DNA of 56,862 nucleotides from Flavobacteriaceae bacterium (GTDB taxonomy: Bacteria; Bacteroidota; Bacteroidia; Flavobacteriales; Flavobacteriaceae): positions 1 through 56,862 of the forward strand of contig JAFMCA010000010.1 of the NCBI GenBank assembly GCA_017858055.1. Direction: 5' to 3'. A model generated the notes under the pieces. That model was not told the DNA's origin and did not search any database. It saw nothing but the letters and a program-made list of their open reading frames with translations. The stretch's first letter is position 1, and the number at the start of each line of letters is the position of its first letter. The position numbers and the translations under genes were made by a program. Below are positions 8,598 to 16,543 of this stretch, piece by piece.

Positions 8598-8660
8598 CTA
8601 TGATAATAATTAAGTTTTAAAAGCCAACATACACGAGTATCGTCAGTGGTTGATCTTTTG
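8598..8660 (-). promoter_or_regulatory. Leader of the rplS mRNA, possible ribosomal-protein leader
   Basis: The transcript predicted from the promoter has about 60 nt before the ATG. On the minus strand an AAAAG arm near the 5' end can pair with CTTTT, and inside it ATAC-TCGT-GTAT forms a small hairpin, partly in competition with ACGA-TAC-TCGT. I recall that bL19 leader RNAs have been proposed in Flavobacteria; a match to that motif was not tested. Confidence 0.3.
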
Positions 8661-8665
8661 TGGTG

Positions 8666-8695
8666 CAAAAATAAACTTATTTTTTTAGTACACAA
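8666..8695 (-). promoter_or_regulatory. Promoter of rplS
   Basis: TATTTTTG at 8666-8673 (minus strand) with TTG at 8693-8695 and the optimal 19 nt spacer. Confidence 0.7.
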
Positions 8696-8754
8696 TACAA
8701 CCTGAGAATTTATCTGAGTTTCTATGAAGTTAGGTAGTCGTGATAATTTATCCC

Positions 8755-9429
8755 TTACTCCAGCAAATCCGGTCGTCTTATTTTAGTTCGTTCGAGGGCT
8801 TGTTCTTCACGCCAAGCTTCTACCTTAGGAGTGTTTCCCGAAGTCAGTATTTCGGGAACGTCCCAACCTTTATAACTGGCGGGTCGTGTGTAAATAGGGG
8901 GTGCTAAAAGTCCGTCCTGAAAGCTGTCCGTAAGTGCAGAGGATTCATCCCCTAAAACCCCAGGAATAAGGCGAATTAAACTATCACAAAATACCGCTGC
9001 AGCCAATTCTCCTCCAGACAATACAAAATCTCCAATTGAGATTTCATGTGTGATGAGGTGTTCTCGAACTCGCTCATCGACTCCTTTATAATGTCCACAT
9101 AACAAAATGATGTTTTCTAGAGTAGAAAAACGGTTTGCAATTTGTTGATTCAAGGTCTCTCCATCTGGGGTAAGATAGATAATGGCATCGTAATTTCGTT
9201 CTTTTTTGAGCGATTGAATACATCGATCTATGGGTTCTATCATCATTACCATACCGGCACCGCCTCCAAATGGATAATCGTCTACTTGTTTTTGTTTGTG
9301 CTCACTAAAGTCTCTTAGGTTATGAAAATGTACGGAGGCTTTTCCCGACTGAATGGCGCGTTTGAGTATCGAAGCCTCAAATGGACTTTGTAATAATTCA
9401 GGAAAAAGGGTGAGAATATCAATTCGCAT
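8755..9429 (-). CDS. trmD: tRNA (guanine-37-N1)-methyltransferase
   Basis: Methylates G37 next to the anticodon, which prevents frameshifting. The 224 residues start with the usual [13 protein letters not shown] and carry the SPOUT trefoil-knot motifs [13 protein letters not shown] and [17 protein letters not shown]. The C-terminal part ([22 protein letters not shown]) is the tRNA-binding domain. Slightly shorter than the E. coli enzyme, as is common in this phylum. It starts just beyond the htrA terminator. A weak TATTTTTA element (9447-9454) might be its promoter. Confidence 0.96.
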   Translation of the reverse strand: MRIDILTLFPELLQSPFEASILKRAIQSGKASVHFHNLRDFSEHKQKQVDDYPFGGGAGMVMMIEPIDRCIQSLKKERNYDAIIYLTPDGETLNQQIANRFSTLENIILLCGHYKGVDERVREHLITHEISIGDFVLSGGELAAAVFCDSLIRLIPGVLGDESSALTDSFQDGLLAPPIYTRPASYKGWDVPEILTSGNTPKVEAWREEQALERTKIRRPDLLE

Positions 9430-9453
9430 AGGATGTGATTAGAGTGTAAAAAT

Positions 9454-9486
9454 AAACAAAGTCGCAGTACCACTGCGACTTTGTTT
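9454..9486 (-). terminator. Terminator hairpin between htrA and trmD
   Basis: A perfect 15-bp stem (9454-9468 with 9472-9486) with a 3-nt loop. It lies 22 nt downstream of the htrA stop codon and before the trmD start. The arm ends are A/T-only, so it may work on either strand. Confidence 0.8.
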
Positions 9487-9507
9487 AAACACTTGTTGTG
9501 ATCTTGG

Positions 9508-10899
9508 TTAATACTGTAACAGAACCATCTTTTTTTCTCCATCAGGACTCAAAAAAAGCAGGTCTTCAATCTCCATAATCCCCATGTTTTTGACATCTTC
9601 TAGCGAGGACACTTTTTTCCCATTGACCTCCAATAGAATAAATCCGTTGTCGATCCCTCTTTGATACAGCCTTCTGTTGTTCATGTTGGAAATATACAGA
9701 CCATAGTCTGTGGCAAAAGTTTTCTTTTGCTCTGGGGTAAGTTCCCTTACATCCATATAGTAAAAGGCGGCTCTGTTGATTTTTTCTAAACGAACCTCAA
9801 CCTTTTTTTCTCTACCCTCCCTTTTATAAACCACAGTAACTTTTTCACCTGGCCGTTTACTTGCTAGATATCCTGATAGGTCGGCAAATTCGTTAATGGT
9901 AATTCCATCAACACTTTTGATAATGTCATTTGCCTTTAAACCAGCTAAATCCGCACCCAAACCTTTTTCCAAATCGGTAATAAAAAAACCTTGGGTTTCT
10001 TCGATATCATAGCGAGAAGCCAATTCTGCATTTAGCGCTTGTCCCATAACCCCGAGCAAGCCACGTTGGACATCTCCAAATTCAATGATATCCTCAAATA
10101 TTTTTCGCGCAACATTACTAGGTACAGCAAAAGAATACCCAACAAAGCCTCCCGTCATGGATGAAATGGCTGTATTAATCCCGATTAACTCCCCGTTGGT
10201 ATTCACTAATGCACCCCCGCTATTTCCTCTATTAACAGCGGCATCGGTTTGGATATAGGATTCATTTTTTCCATCCCTTTTATTGAGGTCTCTTGATTTA
10301 GCACTGATGATACCTGCCGTGACAGTAGAATTCAAATTAAATGGATTTCCAACGGCTAGAACCCATTCACCAATTCGTGTAGCATCCGAATTTCCAAAAA
10401 ACGCATAGGGAAGTTTTTTATCCGCATTGATTTTTAAAACTGCAATATCAGAATCTGGATCTGAACCGATAACTTTCGCGTCATAGGTTTTGTTATCATT
10501 GGTTGTGATTTCAATACTGCTGTTATTTTCAATGACGTGGTAATTGGTAATAATGTATCCATCAGGAGAGACGATAACCCCTGAACCCGTTCCTATGCGC
10601 TCGGGCAGGTCCTCTTTTCCATAAAAATAGCGGTAAAATGAAGGCAAATTTTCTTCAGAACTACTGGTGTTTTTGACATGGACTACTGCATGGATCGTTT
10701 TTTCAGCTGCAATTGTAAAGTCGGTAGCTTCAGCCCCAAGGCTGGCAGAATTAAAAGAATAATTTGTAGGAATTAGCCTGGGTGTTTCCCCATGCGATTC
10801 AGTATCAGAAGCTCCAGTTTGAAAAAACTGATCATACATAAAAATACTGCAAATGGCACTCAAAAGTGCAATACTTAAAGTTTTGACAAATGATTTCAT
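9508..10899 (-). CDS. htrA: HtrA/Deg-type periplasmic serine protease with PDZ domain
   Basis: Periplasmic chaperone-protease that degrades misfolded envelope proteins (S1C family). The 463 residues comprise an N-terminal signal anchor (about 5-23), a trypsin-like domain with the catalytic triad H121 (TNYHVIENN), D151 (DSDIAVLK) and S227 (RGNSGGALV), a first PDZ domain (about 270-370, RGLLGVMGQAL, GADLAGLKANDIIKSVDG) and a second, more diverged PDZ-like region (about 385-463) ending in a short strand. Transcribed divergently from dapF with its own promoter, and closed by a 15-bp hairpin. DegP, DegQ or DegS role cannot be separated from sequence. Confidence 0.93.
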   Translation of the reverse strand: MKSFVKTLSIALLSAICSIFMYDQFFQTGASDTESHGETPRLIPTNYSFNSASLGAEATDFTIAAEKTIHAVVHVKNTSSSEENLPSFYRYFYGKEDLPERIGTGSGVIVSPDGYIITNYHVIENNSSIEITTNDNKTYDAKVIGSDPDSDIAVLKINADKKLPYAFFGNSDATRIGEWVLAVGNPFNLNSTVTAGIISAKSRDLNKRDGKNESYIQTDAAVNRGNSGGALVNTNGELIGINTAISSMTGGFVGYSFAVPSNVARKIFEDIIEFGDVQRGLLGVMGQALNAELASRYDIEETQGFFITDLEKGLGADLAGLKANDIIKSVDGITINEFADLSGYLASKRPGEKVTVVYKREGREKKVEVRLEKINRAAFYYMDVRELTPEQKKTFATDYGLYISNMNNRRLYQRGIDNGFILLEVNGKKVSSLEDVKNMGIMEIEDLLFLSPDGEKKMVLLQY

Positions 10900-10916
10900 A
10901 GGATAAATTTTTATTG

Positions 10917-10946
10917 CAAAATTATAGATTATACATAAACTTTAAA
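10917..10946 (-). promoter_or_regulatory. Promoter of htrA
   Basis: TAATTTTG at 10917-10924 (minus strand) fits TAnnTTTG. The -33 position, 19 nt away, reads TTT (10944-10946) instead of TTG. It ends 18 nt before the htrA ATG. Confidence 0.5.
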
Positions 10947-10961
10947 TTCCTTTAACGCGTC

Positions 10962-10991
10962 TTTAACACCCTTCAAAATTGATTATCTTTG
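10962..10991 (+). promoter_or_regulatory. Promoter of dapF, apparently leaderless
   Basis: TATCTTTG at 10984-10991 fits the -7 consensus exactly, with TTT at 10962-10964 as -33 and a 19 nt spacer. The dapF ATG begins only 5 nt after the element, so the transcript may start at or next to the start codon. Confidence 0.5.
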
Positions 10992-10995
10992 ACCA

Positions 10996-11781
10996 ATGAC
11001 AATTCAATTTGATAAATATCAAGGAGCGGGTAATGATTTTATCATACTCGATAACAGAGACGGAGCCTACTCTGCTTTGACTACAGCTCAACTTGCTTTT
11101 CTTTGCGATCGCTACAAAGGCATTGGAGCGGATGGTTTTATCTTGATCAATTCTACAGTTACGGCTGACTTTGAAATGCAGTATTTCAATTCAGACGGAA
11201 AAGAGAGTACACTTTGTGGAAACGGAGGTCGTTGTGCAGTAGCCTTTTCTCACGACAAAAAAATCATAGATCGAACCACTAACTTCTCAGCCATAGATGG
11301 TTTGCATAAAGCAACGTATATCAGTCCTTCAGAGGTGCATCTTGAAATGCAAGAAGTAAGCCTAATTACCCAAGTAGATGGGGGGTTAGTAACCGATACA
11401 GGCTCTCCACATTACATTCGATTAGTAAGTGATCTACAAACCATCAATGTTCCCAAAGAAGGTGCTGCTATTCGCTATGCACCTGAATTTTCCCCGGGTG
11501 GACTTAACGTTAATTTTGTTTCAAAGCAAGATCCTACACATTATCAAATCAGAACCTATGAGCGTGGAGTAGAAAATGAAACCTTGGCTTGTGGTACAGG
11601 AGCTGTTGCAGCAGCTATTGCCATGCATTCTAGTGGAGAAACAGAAGGAGCAACAGAGGTTTGTCTCACCGCTAGGGGAGGGATCCTTACCGTCTCCTTT
11701 GAATTTACTGACGGTCACTATCACAAAATATTTTTAAAAGGTCCTGCGATCCATGTGTTTTCGGGAAGTATTGAATTATGA
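10996..11781 (+). CDS. dapF: Diaminopimelate epimerase
   Basis: Converts LL- to meso-diaminopimelate, the last step before lysine and a cross-linking residue of peptidoglycan. The 261 residues have the two catalytic cysteines: C74 in STLCGNGGRC and C199 in ETLACGTGAVAAA. Also present are the N-terminal KYQGAGNDFI (8-17) and GIGADGFILI (42-51). Length is normal. It heads a tight three-gene plus-strand unit, overlapping the GNAT gene by ATGA and followed by mltG. With dapA at 21.6 kb it supplies the DAP branch. Confidence 0.97.
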   Translation: MTIQFDKYQGAGNDFIILDNRDGAYSALTTAQLAFLCDRYKGIGADGFILINSTVTADFEMQYFNSDGKESTLCGNGGRCAVAFSHDKKIIDRTTNFSAIDGLHKATYISPSEVHLEMQEVSLITQVDGGLVTDTGSPHYIRLVSDLQTINVPKEGAAIRYAPEFSPGGLNVNFVSKQDPTHYQIRTYERGVENETLACGTGAVAAAIAMHSSGETEGATEVCLTARGGILTVSFEFTDGHYHKIFLKGPAIHVFSGSIEL

Positions 11782-12290
11782 ATACGAAAACGATTCACCT
11801 ACGCGCACTAGAACCTCAAGATCTACCTGTTTTAGAGCAAATAGAGAACGATACAACGTATTGGAAATATTCCAATCAGACGGAGCCTTTTTCCTTACAC
11901 TTACTTCAACAATACATCAATCAGCAGCAGCAAGATATATTTGAAGTCAAACAAAAAAGGTTTGTAATAGCTGACGAACAGAAAAATGCATTGGGATTTG
12001 TCGATTTATTTGATTTTGAACCGCTCCATAGAAGGCTAGGTGTCGGATTGTTTGTTCGTGCTGAGTTCCGCAACAAGGGTGTTGGCAAACAGGCCCTAGG
12101 CTTGCTCAATCGATATGCAGAAAAGCAATTGAATATCAAAAGCATGTACGCCAATATCGCTATTGAAAACACACCAAGCATTCGTTTGTTTGAATCTTTA
12201 GGTTACCGTAAAGTGGGACACAAAAAAGACTGGAATTTTTACGATGGAATTTTTCATGATGAATTTTTATATCAAAAACAACTGAGTTAA
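11778..12290 (+). CDS. GNAT-family N-acetyltransferase (RimJ/RimL type)
   Basis: A 170-residue acetyl-CoA-dependent transferase of the GNAT fold. It starts with the family-typical IHLRALEPQDLPVLEQIEND, has the central strand FVDLFDFEPLHRRLGVGLFV and the acetyl-CoA loop RAEFRNKGVGKQAL (Q/RxxGxG/A type, about 95-108), then ENTPSIRLFESLGYRKVGHK near the end. The substrate is not predictable. It overlaps dapF by 4 nt and its stop overlaps the mltG start by 1 nt, so the three are translationally coupled. This arrangement is common in Flavobacteriaceae. Confidence 0.88.
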   Translation: MNTKTIHLRALEPQDLPVLEQIENDTTYWKYSNQTEPFSLHLLQQYINQQQQDIFEVKQKRFVIADEQKNALGFVDLFDFEPLHRRLGVGLFVRAEFRNKGVGKQALGLLNRYAEKQLNIKSMYANIAIENTPSIRLFESLGYRKVGHKKDWNFYDGIFHDEFLYQKQLS

Positions 12291-13333
12291 TGTATCGGAA
12301 GAAAATTGTTTTGGTGATCAGTCTCCTTGGAGTTTTCATTGGAAGCTATTTTGTTTTCAATTTTTACCAAATCTTCTTTTGGAGTAATACTCGTTTTAAC
12401 AATGAGGCTTCTTATGTATTTATCGATAATGATGATACGATAGATTCCGTTGCAGTTCAGCTCGAGCCAATCCTGAAATCTGTTGATTGGTTCCGAATAG
12501 CAGCCCAGAAAAAAGGGTATTCAGACCGAGTAAAACCCGGTAAATTCAAACTTACTCCTGGATTAGGGAACAATGAAATCATTAATATTCTACGTTCCCA
12601 AAGACTTACCGTAAAGGTTGTTTTTAATAACCAAGAACGACTCGAGGATCTAGCGGAACGAATCGCTACTCAAATAGAACCCAGTAAAGAAGAACTCCTT
12701 GATTCTTTTTACGATGAAGCTTTTTTAAAAGAAAATGGTTTTAATCAAGAAAATGCACTCTCTATGTATTTGCCCAATTCTTATGAAACCTATTGGGAAG
12801 CCAACCCGGACACCTTTAGGCATTTGATGTTAAAAAATTATGAATTGTTTTGGAATACGAAGAGAAGTGACCAAGCAGCTGCTTTAGGACTTACACCTCA
12901 GCAAGTATATATATTGGCTTCTATTGTTCACAAAGAATCCGTAAAAGTTGATGAACAAGCCCGGATAGCAGGTCTGTATCTAAACAGATTACAACGGGGG
13001 ATGAAGCTACAAGCTGACCCCACCGTAATTTATGCCATAAAAAAAGCATCCTCAAATTTTGACCAGCAAATCAAAAGAGTTTTGTACAAAGATTTACGAT
13101 TGGATTCTCCTTACAACACCTATAAAATTAAGGGATTACCCCCCGGTCCAATTGCCATGCCCGATTTGTCTGCGATAGAAGCAGTATTAAATCCAGAAAA
13201 ACACGCTTATTTGTATTTTGTGGCTTCCCCTGATAATCCAGGCTATCACTTATTTGCAAAAAACTTAGTACAGCACAACATCAACAAAAAAGCCTACGTG
13301 CGTTGGATCAATCAGCAGAAAATTTATCGTTAA
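12290..13333 (+). CDS. mltG: Endolytic murein transglycosylase MltG
   Basis: Inner-membrane lytic transglycosylase that cuts nascent glycan strands and sets their length (YceG family). The 347 residues have one N-terminal membrane helix (about 6-28), a LysM-like region (about 40-105), and the catalytic domain with ILASIVHKESVKVDEQ, in which E216 corresponds to the catalytic Glu218 of E. coli MltG, plus the hallmark LNRLQRGMKLQADPTVIYA and SPYNTYKIKGLPPGPI. Last gene of the dapF unit. Its TAA overlaps the opposite-strand stop of the methylase gene by two bases, leaving no room for a separate terminator. Confidence 0.95.
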   Translation: MYRKKIVLVISLLGVFIGSYFVFNFYQIFFWSNTRFNNEASYVFIDNDDTIDSVAVQLEPILKSVDWFRIAAQKKGYSDRVKPGKFKLTPGLGNNEIINILRSQRLTVKVVFNNQERLEDLAERIATQIEPSKEELLDSFYDEAFLKENGFNQENALSMYLPNSYETYWEANPDTFRHLMLKNYELFWNTKRSDQAAALGLTPQQVYILASIVHKESVKVDEQARIAGLYLNRLQRGMKLQADPTVIYAIKKASSNFDQQIKRVLYKDLRLDSPYNTYKIKGLPPGPIAMPDLSAIEAVLNPEKHAYLYFVASPDNPGYHLFAKNLVQHNINKKAYVRWINQQKIYR

Positions 13334-14058
13334 AAACCTGCCTCAAGGATGAAGATACACGGACGTTTGTCTAATTGTGGTCTTTCTTTTTTCCATTGCT
13401 GGACGGTTAAAGTTTTAATATATTCGGTACTTAATGTTAGATCACAGCCGATACAAACCAGGGTGTTCGGCAACAAATGGCTTAGAATCTCCTTAAAAAG
13501 AGCCATACTTCTATAGGGAGTTTCGATAAAAATCTGGGCTTGATTTTCTCTGATTGCTTTTTTTTCAAATTTTTGAAGTGCCAGCTTTCGTTCTTTTTGA
13601 TCTACTGGTAAATACCCATTAAAAGCAAAGCTTTGTCCATTCATTCCTGAACTCATCATGGCTAAGAGAATAGAGGAAGGGCCAACAAGAGGCTTAACGC
13701 GAATCCCCATTTTATGTGCCTTAGAAACAATCAACGCTCCAGGATCAGCAATTCCCGGAGTTCCAGCATCCGACATCAGTCCTATTGAAATTCCCTGCAA
13801 ACAAGGGTCGAGATAGGAATCGACTTCCTCAAAAGAAGTGAATTTATTTAATGGATAAAGTTGTATTTGATCTTGATTTTTATGGGGAGTTATTTTTTTA
13901 ATAAACTTTCGGGCAGCTTTTTCGTTTTCAATGATAAAATGATCTAATTCCTCCATTTTAGATTTCACGGAAAGGGGGAGTACTTCCAGAGGTGGATTTT
14001 CTCCCAAAGGAGCGGGGAGAAGATACAGTATTCCTTTTTTAGAATCCGTTTGCTGCAT
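13330..14058 (-). CDS. SAM-dependent methyltransferase, RsmI-like (tetrapyrrole methylase fold)
   Basis: A 242-residue member of the COG0313/RsmI group. It has the MSDAGTPGIADPGALIVSKA motif (about 104-123) and the VGPSSILLAMMSSGMNGQSF motif that in RsmI surround the SAM site. The N-terminus (LLPAPLGENPPLEVLP) differs from classical RsmI (VATPIGNL), and Bacteroidota carry this diverged paralogue widely. Methylation of 16S rRNA C1402 is therefore possible but unproven. It overlaps the phosphatase gene upstream by 20 nt and its end overlaps the mltG stop on the other strand. Confidence 0.82.
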   Translation of the reverse strand: MQQTDSKKGILYLLPAPLGENPPLEVLPLSVKSKMEELDHFIIENEKAARKFIKKITPHKNQDQIQLYPLNKFTSFEEVDSYLDPCLQGISIGLMSDAGTPGIADPGALIVSKAHKMGIRVKPLVGPSSILLAMMSSGMNGQSFAFNGYLPVDQKERKLALQKFEKKAIRENQAQIFIETPYRSMALFKEILSHLLPNTLVCIGCDLTLSTEYIKTLTVQQWKKERPQLDKRPCIFILEAGF

Positions 14059-14500
14059 GGTCTAAATTTCGAATGATACGATTACAAGCCTCTTCCAAAA
14101 GTTCAAAACAAGTTTGGAATCCCTCTTTTCCGCCGTAATAAGGATCGGGTACGTCCTCACCTGATTCCAATATAAGCTGGACTTTTCCTTTCTCCTTTTC
14201 ATCAGAGGCGAGAGCAATTACGTCACGATAATTGTTAGTATCCATTACATAAATACATGTAAATGTTTGAAAATCCTCTTTTCTAAATTGACGCGCCTTT
14301 TGGTTTTGAATATCAATTCCGTTTTGCTTTGCCACAGCGATACTTCTAGGATCTGGTGCGTTACCCGTATGATATGCCGCAGTTCCCGCGGAGTCCACGA
14401 AACATTTCGAGGGGTTCACTTTACTTTCTAAAATACCTTGAGCTAATGGGGAACGACAAATGTTACCCAAACAAACCATGAGTATTTTCATTTGTTCCAT
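14039..14500 (-). CDS. Low-molecular-weight protein-tyrosine phosphatase
   Basis: A 153-residue cytosolic phosphatase with the P-loop VCLGNICRSPLAQG, in which C10 and R16 form the CX5R site, and the general-acid loop DVPDPYYGG (about 116-124). A second in-frame ATG at 14491 (MKILMVCLGN) is an equally good start. It lies between dnaA and the RsmI-like gene on the same strand, 12 nt after dnaA and overlapping the methylase by 20 nt, so the three probably share a transcript. The substrate is unknown; relatives act on tyrosine-kinase substrates or phosphoarginine. Confidence 0.92.
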   Translation of the reverse strand: MEQMKILMVCLGNICRSPLAQGILESKVNPSKCFVDSAGTAAYHTGNAPDPRSIAVAKQNGIDIQNQKARQFRKEDFQTFTCIYVMDTNNYRDVIALASDEKEKGKVQLILESGEDVPDPYYGGKEGFQTCFELLEEACNRIIRNLDHAANGF

Positions 14501-14512
14501 AAGGAAAGGGAA

Positions 14513-15937
14513 TTAAAGGCTGAGTTTCTGACTGAGGTCCTCAACATATTTACGGAATTGTTTATCCGTAAAACTGAGGTTATCAACGGTCTTGCAGGCA
14601 TGCAATACCGTTGCGTGATCTCTTTTGCCAATTTGATTACCAATACTAGCTAAAGAGGCTTTGGTGTATTTCTTAGCAAAATACATTGCAAGTTGCCTTG
14701 CCTGAACAATGTGTCGTCTTCTTGTTTTCGACTGTAAAGTTTGAACATCCATTTGGAAGTAATCGGAAACTACTTTCTGAATGTAGTCTATAGACACCTC
14801 TCTTTTGGTATTTTTGACAAACTTCATCACAACTTCTTTTGCCAGGTCAATCGTAATTTCAGCTTTATTAAAGGAAGATTGTGCTATGAGGGAAATGATG
14901 GCTCCTTCAAGTTCACGAACGTTTGTCTTAATGTTTTTTGCAACGTATTCAATAATATCATCTTCAATTTCTACCCCATCACGGTACAATTTATTTTTCA
15001 GTATTGAGATGCGAGTTTCGTAATTGGGAAGTTGTAATTCTGCTGATAACCCCCATTTAAATCGAGAAAGAAGTCGTTGTTCAATATCCTGCATATCAAC
15101 AGGCGCTTTATCTGAAGTCAGGATGACTTGTTTCCCATTTTGATGCAAATGATTGAAAATGTGGAAAAAGACATCTTGGGTTCCTGTTTTTCCAGACAAA
15201 AACTGTACGTCATCAATAATAAGGACATCCAGAAGTTGATAAAAATGAATAAAATCATTTCGGGTATTCTTTTTGACCGCCTCTATGTATTGTTGAGTAA
15301 ATTTTTCTGCAGCAATGTAAAGTACCGTTTTGTCTTGGTATTTTTCTTTAATCTCAACACCAATCGCATGAGCAAGGTGTGTTTTACCAAGACCAACACC
15401 TCCAAAAATGAGCAGAGGGTTAAAAGATGTGCCTCCAGGTTTCGCTGCTACAGCAAGAGCCGCAGATCTCCCCAATCGATTTGAATCCCCTTCAAGGAAA
15501 TTTTCAAAGCTGTAATTGGGATTGAGTTGTGATTCTATTTGTAGATTTTTAATCCCTGGAATGATAAAGGGATTTTTTAAATCCGTTTGGGAATGGTAAG
15601 GGGCATCAACTTGTTGGGGAAGCATCCCTGATCTGTTGGAACTGGGAATGTTTTCTGTAAAAGGACTCTTATTGCCAAAGCGATTTTCCATTCGAATGGA
15701 ATAGACCAATCGGGCATCCTCACCTAACTCTTTTTGAAGTGCAGTTTTTAATAATTTCACGTAATGTTCTTCGAGCCATTCGTAAAAGAATTTACTGGGA
15801 ACTTCAATGTTTAATACTTTATCTGAAATTTTTAACGGAACAATTGGAAGGAACCAAGTTTTAAAGGCTTGCGGCTGGATGTTATCTTCGATAAAGGAGA
15901 GGCAATTATTCCAAACCGCAGAAGCTGTAGTACTCAT
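14513..15937 (-). CDS. dnaA: Chromosomal replication initiator DnaA
   Basis: Binds oriC and opens it. The 474 residues have an N-terminal domain I (about 1-88), a linker (about 89-140), an AAA+ core with Walker A GGVGLGKTH (179-187) and Walker B LIIDDVQFL (239-247), sensor RLLSRFKWGL, and the C-terminal DNA-binding helix-turn-helix signature GKRDHATVLHACKTV. The upstream 200 nt (15938-16135) is very A+T-rich but I find no row of TTATNCACA boxes there, so it does not look like oriC. dnaN is not adjacent; the downstream phosphatase follows at 12 nt. Confidence 0.98.
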   Translation of the reverse strand: MSTTASAVWNNCLSFIEDNIQPQAFKTWFLPIVPLKISDKVLNIEVPSKFFYEWLEEHYVKLLKTALQKELGEDARLVYSIRMENRFGNKSPFTENIPSSNRSGMLPQQVDAPYHSQTDLKNPFIIPGIKNLQIESQLNPNYSFENFLEGDSNRLGRSAALAVAAKPGGTSFNPLLIFGGVGLGKTHLAHAIGVEIKEKYQDKTVLYIAAEKFTQQYIEAVKKNTRNDFIHFYQLLDVLIIDDVQFLSGKTGTQDVFFHIFNHLHQNGKQVILTSDKAPVDMQDIEQRLLSRFKWGLSAELQLPNYETRISILKNKLYRDGVEIEDDIIEYVAKNIKTNVRELEGAIISLIAQSSFNKAEITIDLAKEVVMKFVKNTKREVSIDYIQKVVSDYFQMDVQTLQSKTRRRHIVQARQLAMYFAKKYTKASLASIGNQIGKRDHATVLHACKTVDNLSFTDKQFRKYVEDLSQKLSL

Positions 15938-16135
15938 TTAAAACTTGAATGTTTGTTTAGTTGTTGTTATGGTTTACTGATGTCAATTTTGAGTGACAAA
16001 TATTAGCTAAAAAAAATTAAAAAAAAACTTAATTCCTATTGAATAATATGTTTTTTTTTTAGATATTCTGTCTCTGTGAAATTGTAGTCTAAATATATAA
16101 ATTCCTACAATATAATCCACTTTATTTTTTCAATT

Positions 16136-16543
16136 ATGCATTATATCACTGATCCTGTTGTAGTTCGATATTCCGAAACCGATCAAATGCAATTTGTTCA
16201 TCACAGTAACTATCTGAAATATTTTGAAATGGCCCGATTGGATTGGTTAAGTAGCTTGAGTATATCCTATGCGGAAATGGAAAAAGCTGGTATTTTGATG
16301 CCTGTGGTTTCAGCAGCGCTGTACTTTAAAAAACCGTTGTTTTTTGGAGATCATTTTAAGGTAGGTGTCCAACTCAAAAAGACCCCTATGGCTACTTTAG
16401 AATTTGATTACCAAATTGTAAATCAGTACAATGAGGAAATTTGTACCGGAAGTACAGTTTTAGCCTTTTTGTTATCTAAAACAAATCGTCCTACACGATG
16501 TCCTAAAATTCTCTTAGAGAAGCTACCTAAAATAGACATTTAA
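16136..16543 (+). CDS. Acyl-CoA thioesterase, YbgC/4HBT family
   Basis: A 135-residue hot-dog-fold protein. RYSETDQMQFVHHSNYLKYF (11-30) is the family active-site segment, with D16 in the place of the catalytic aspartate, followed by EMARLDWL on the long helix. It hydrolyses acyl-CoA or acyl-ACP thioesters; the chain-length preference cannot be predicted. It stands divergently next to dnaA and its last 21 nt overlap the opposite-strand end of ribD. No consensus promoter was seen. Confidence 0.85.
   Translation: MHYITDPVVVRYSETDQMQFVHHSNYLKYFEMARLDWLSSLSISYAEMEKAGILMPVVSAALYFKKPLFFGDHFKVGVQLKKTPMATLEFDYQIVNQYNEEICTGSTVLAFLLSKTNRPTRCPKILLEKLPKIDI

Noticed and set aside
15938-16135. A+T-rich region next to dnaA as a possible oriC
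   Set aside because: No cluster of TTATNCACA-type DnaA boxes is present; the nearest match (near 16113) has two mismatches, and oriC is often not adjacent to dnaA in Bacteroidota.
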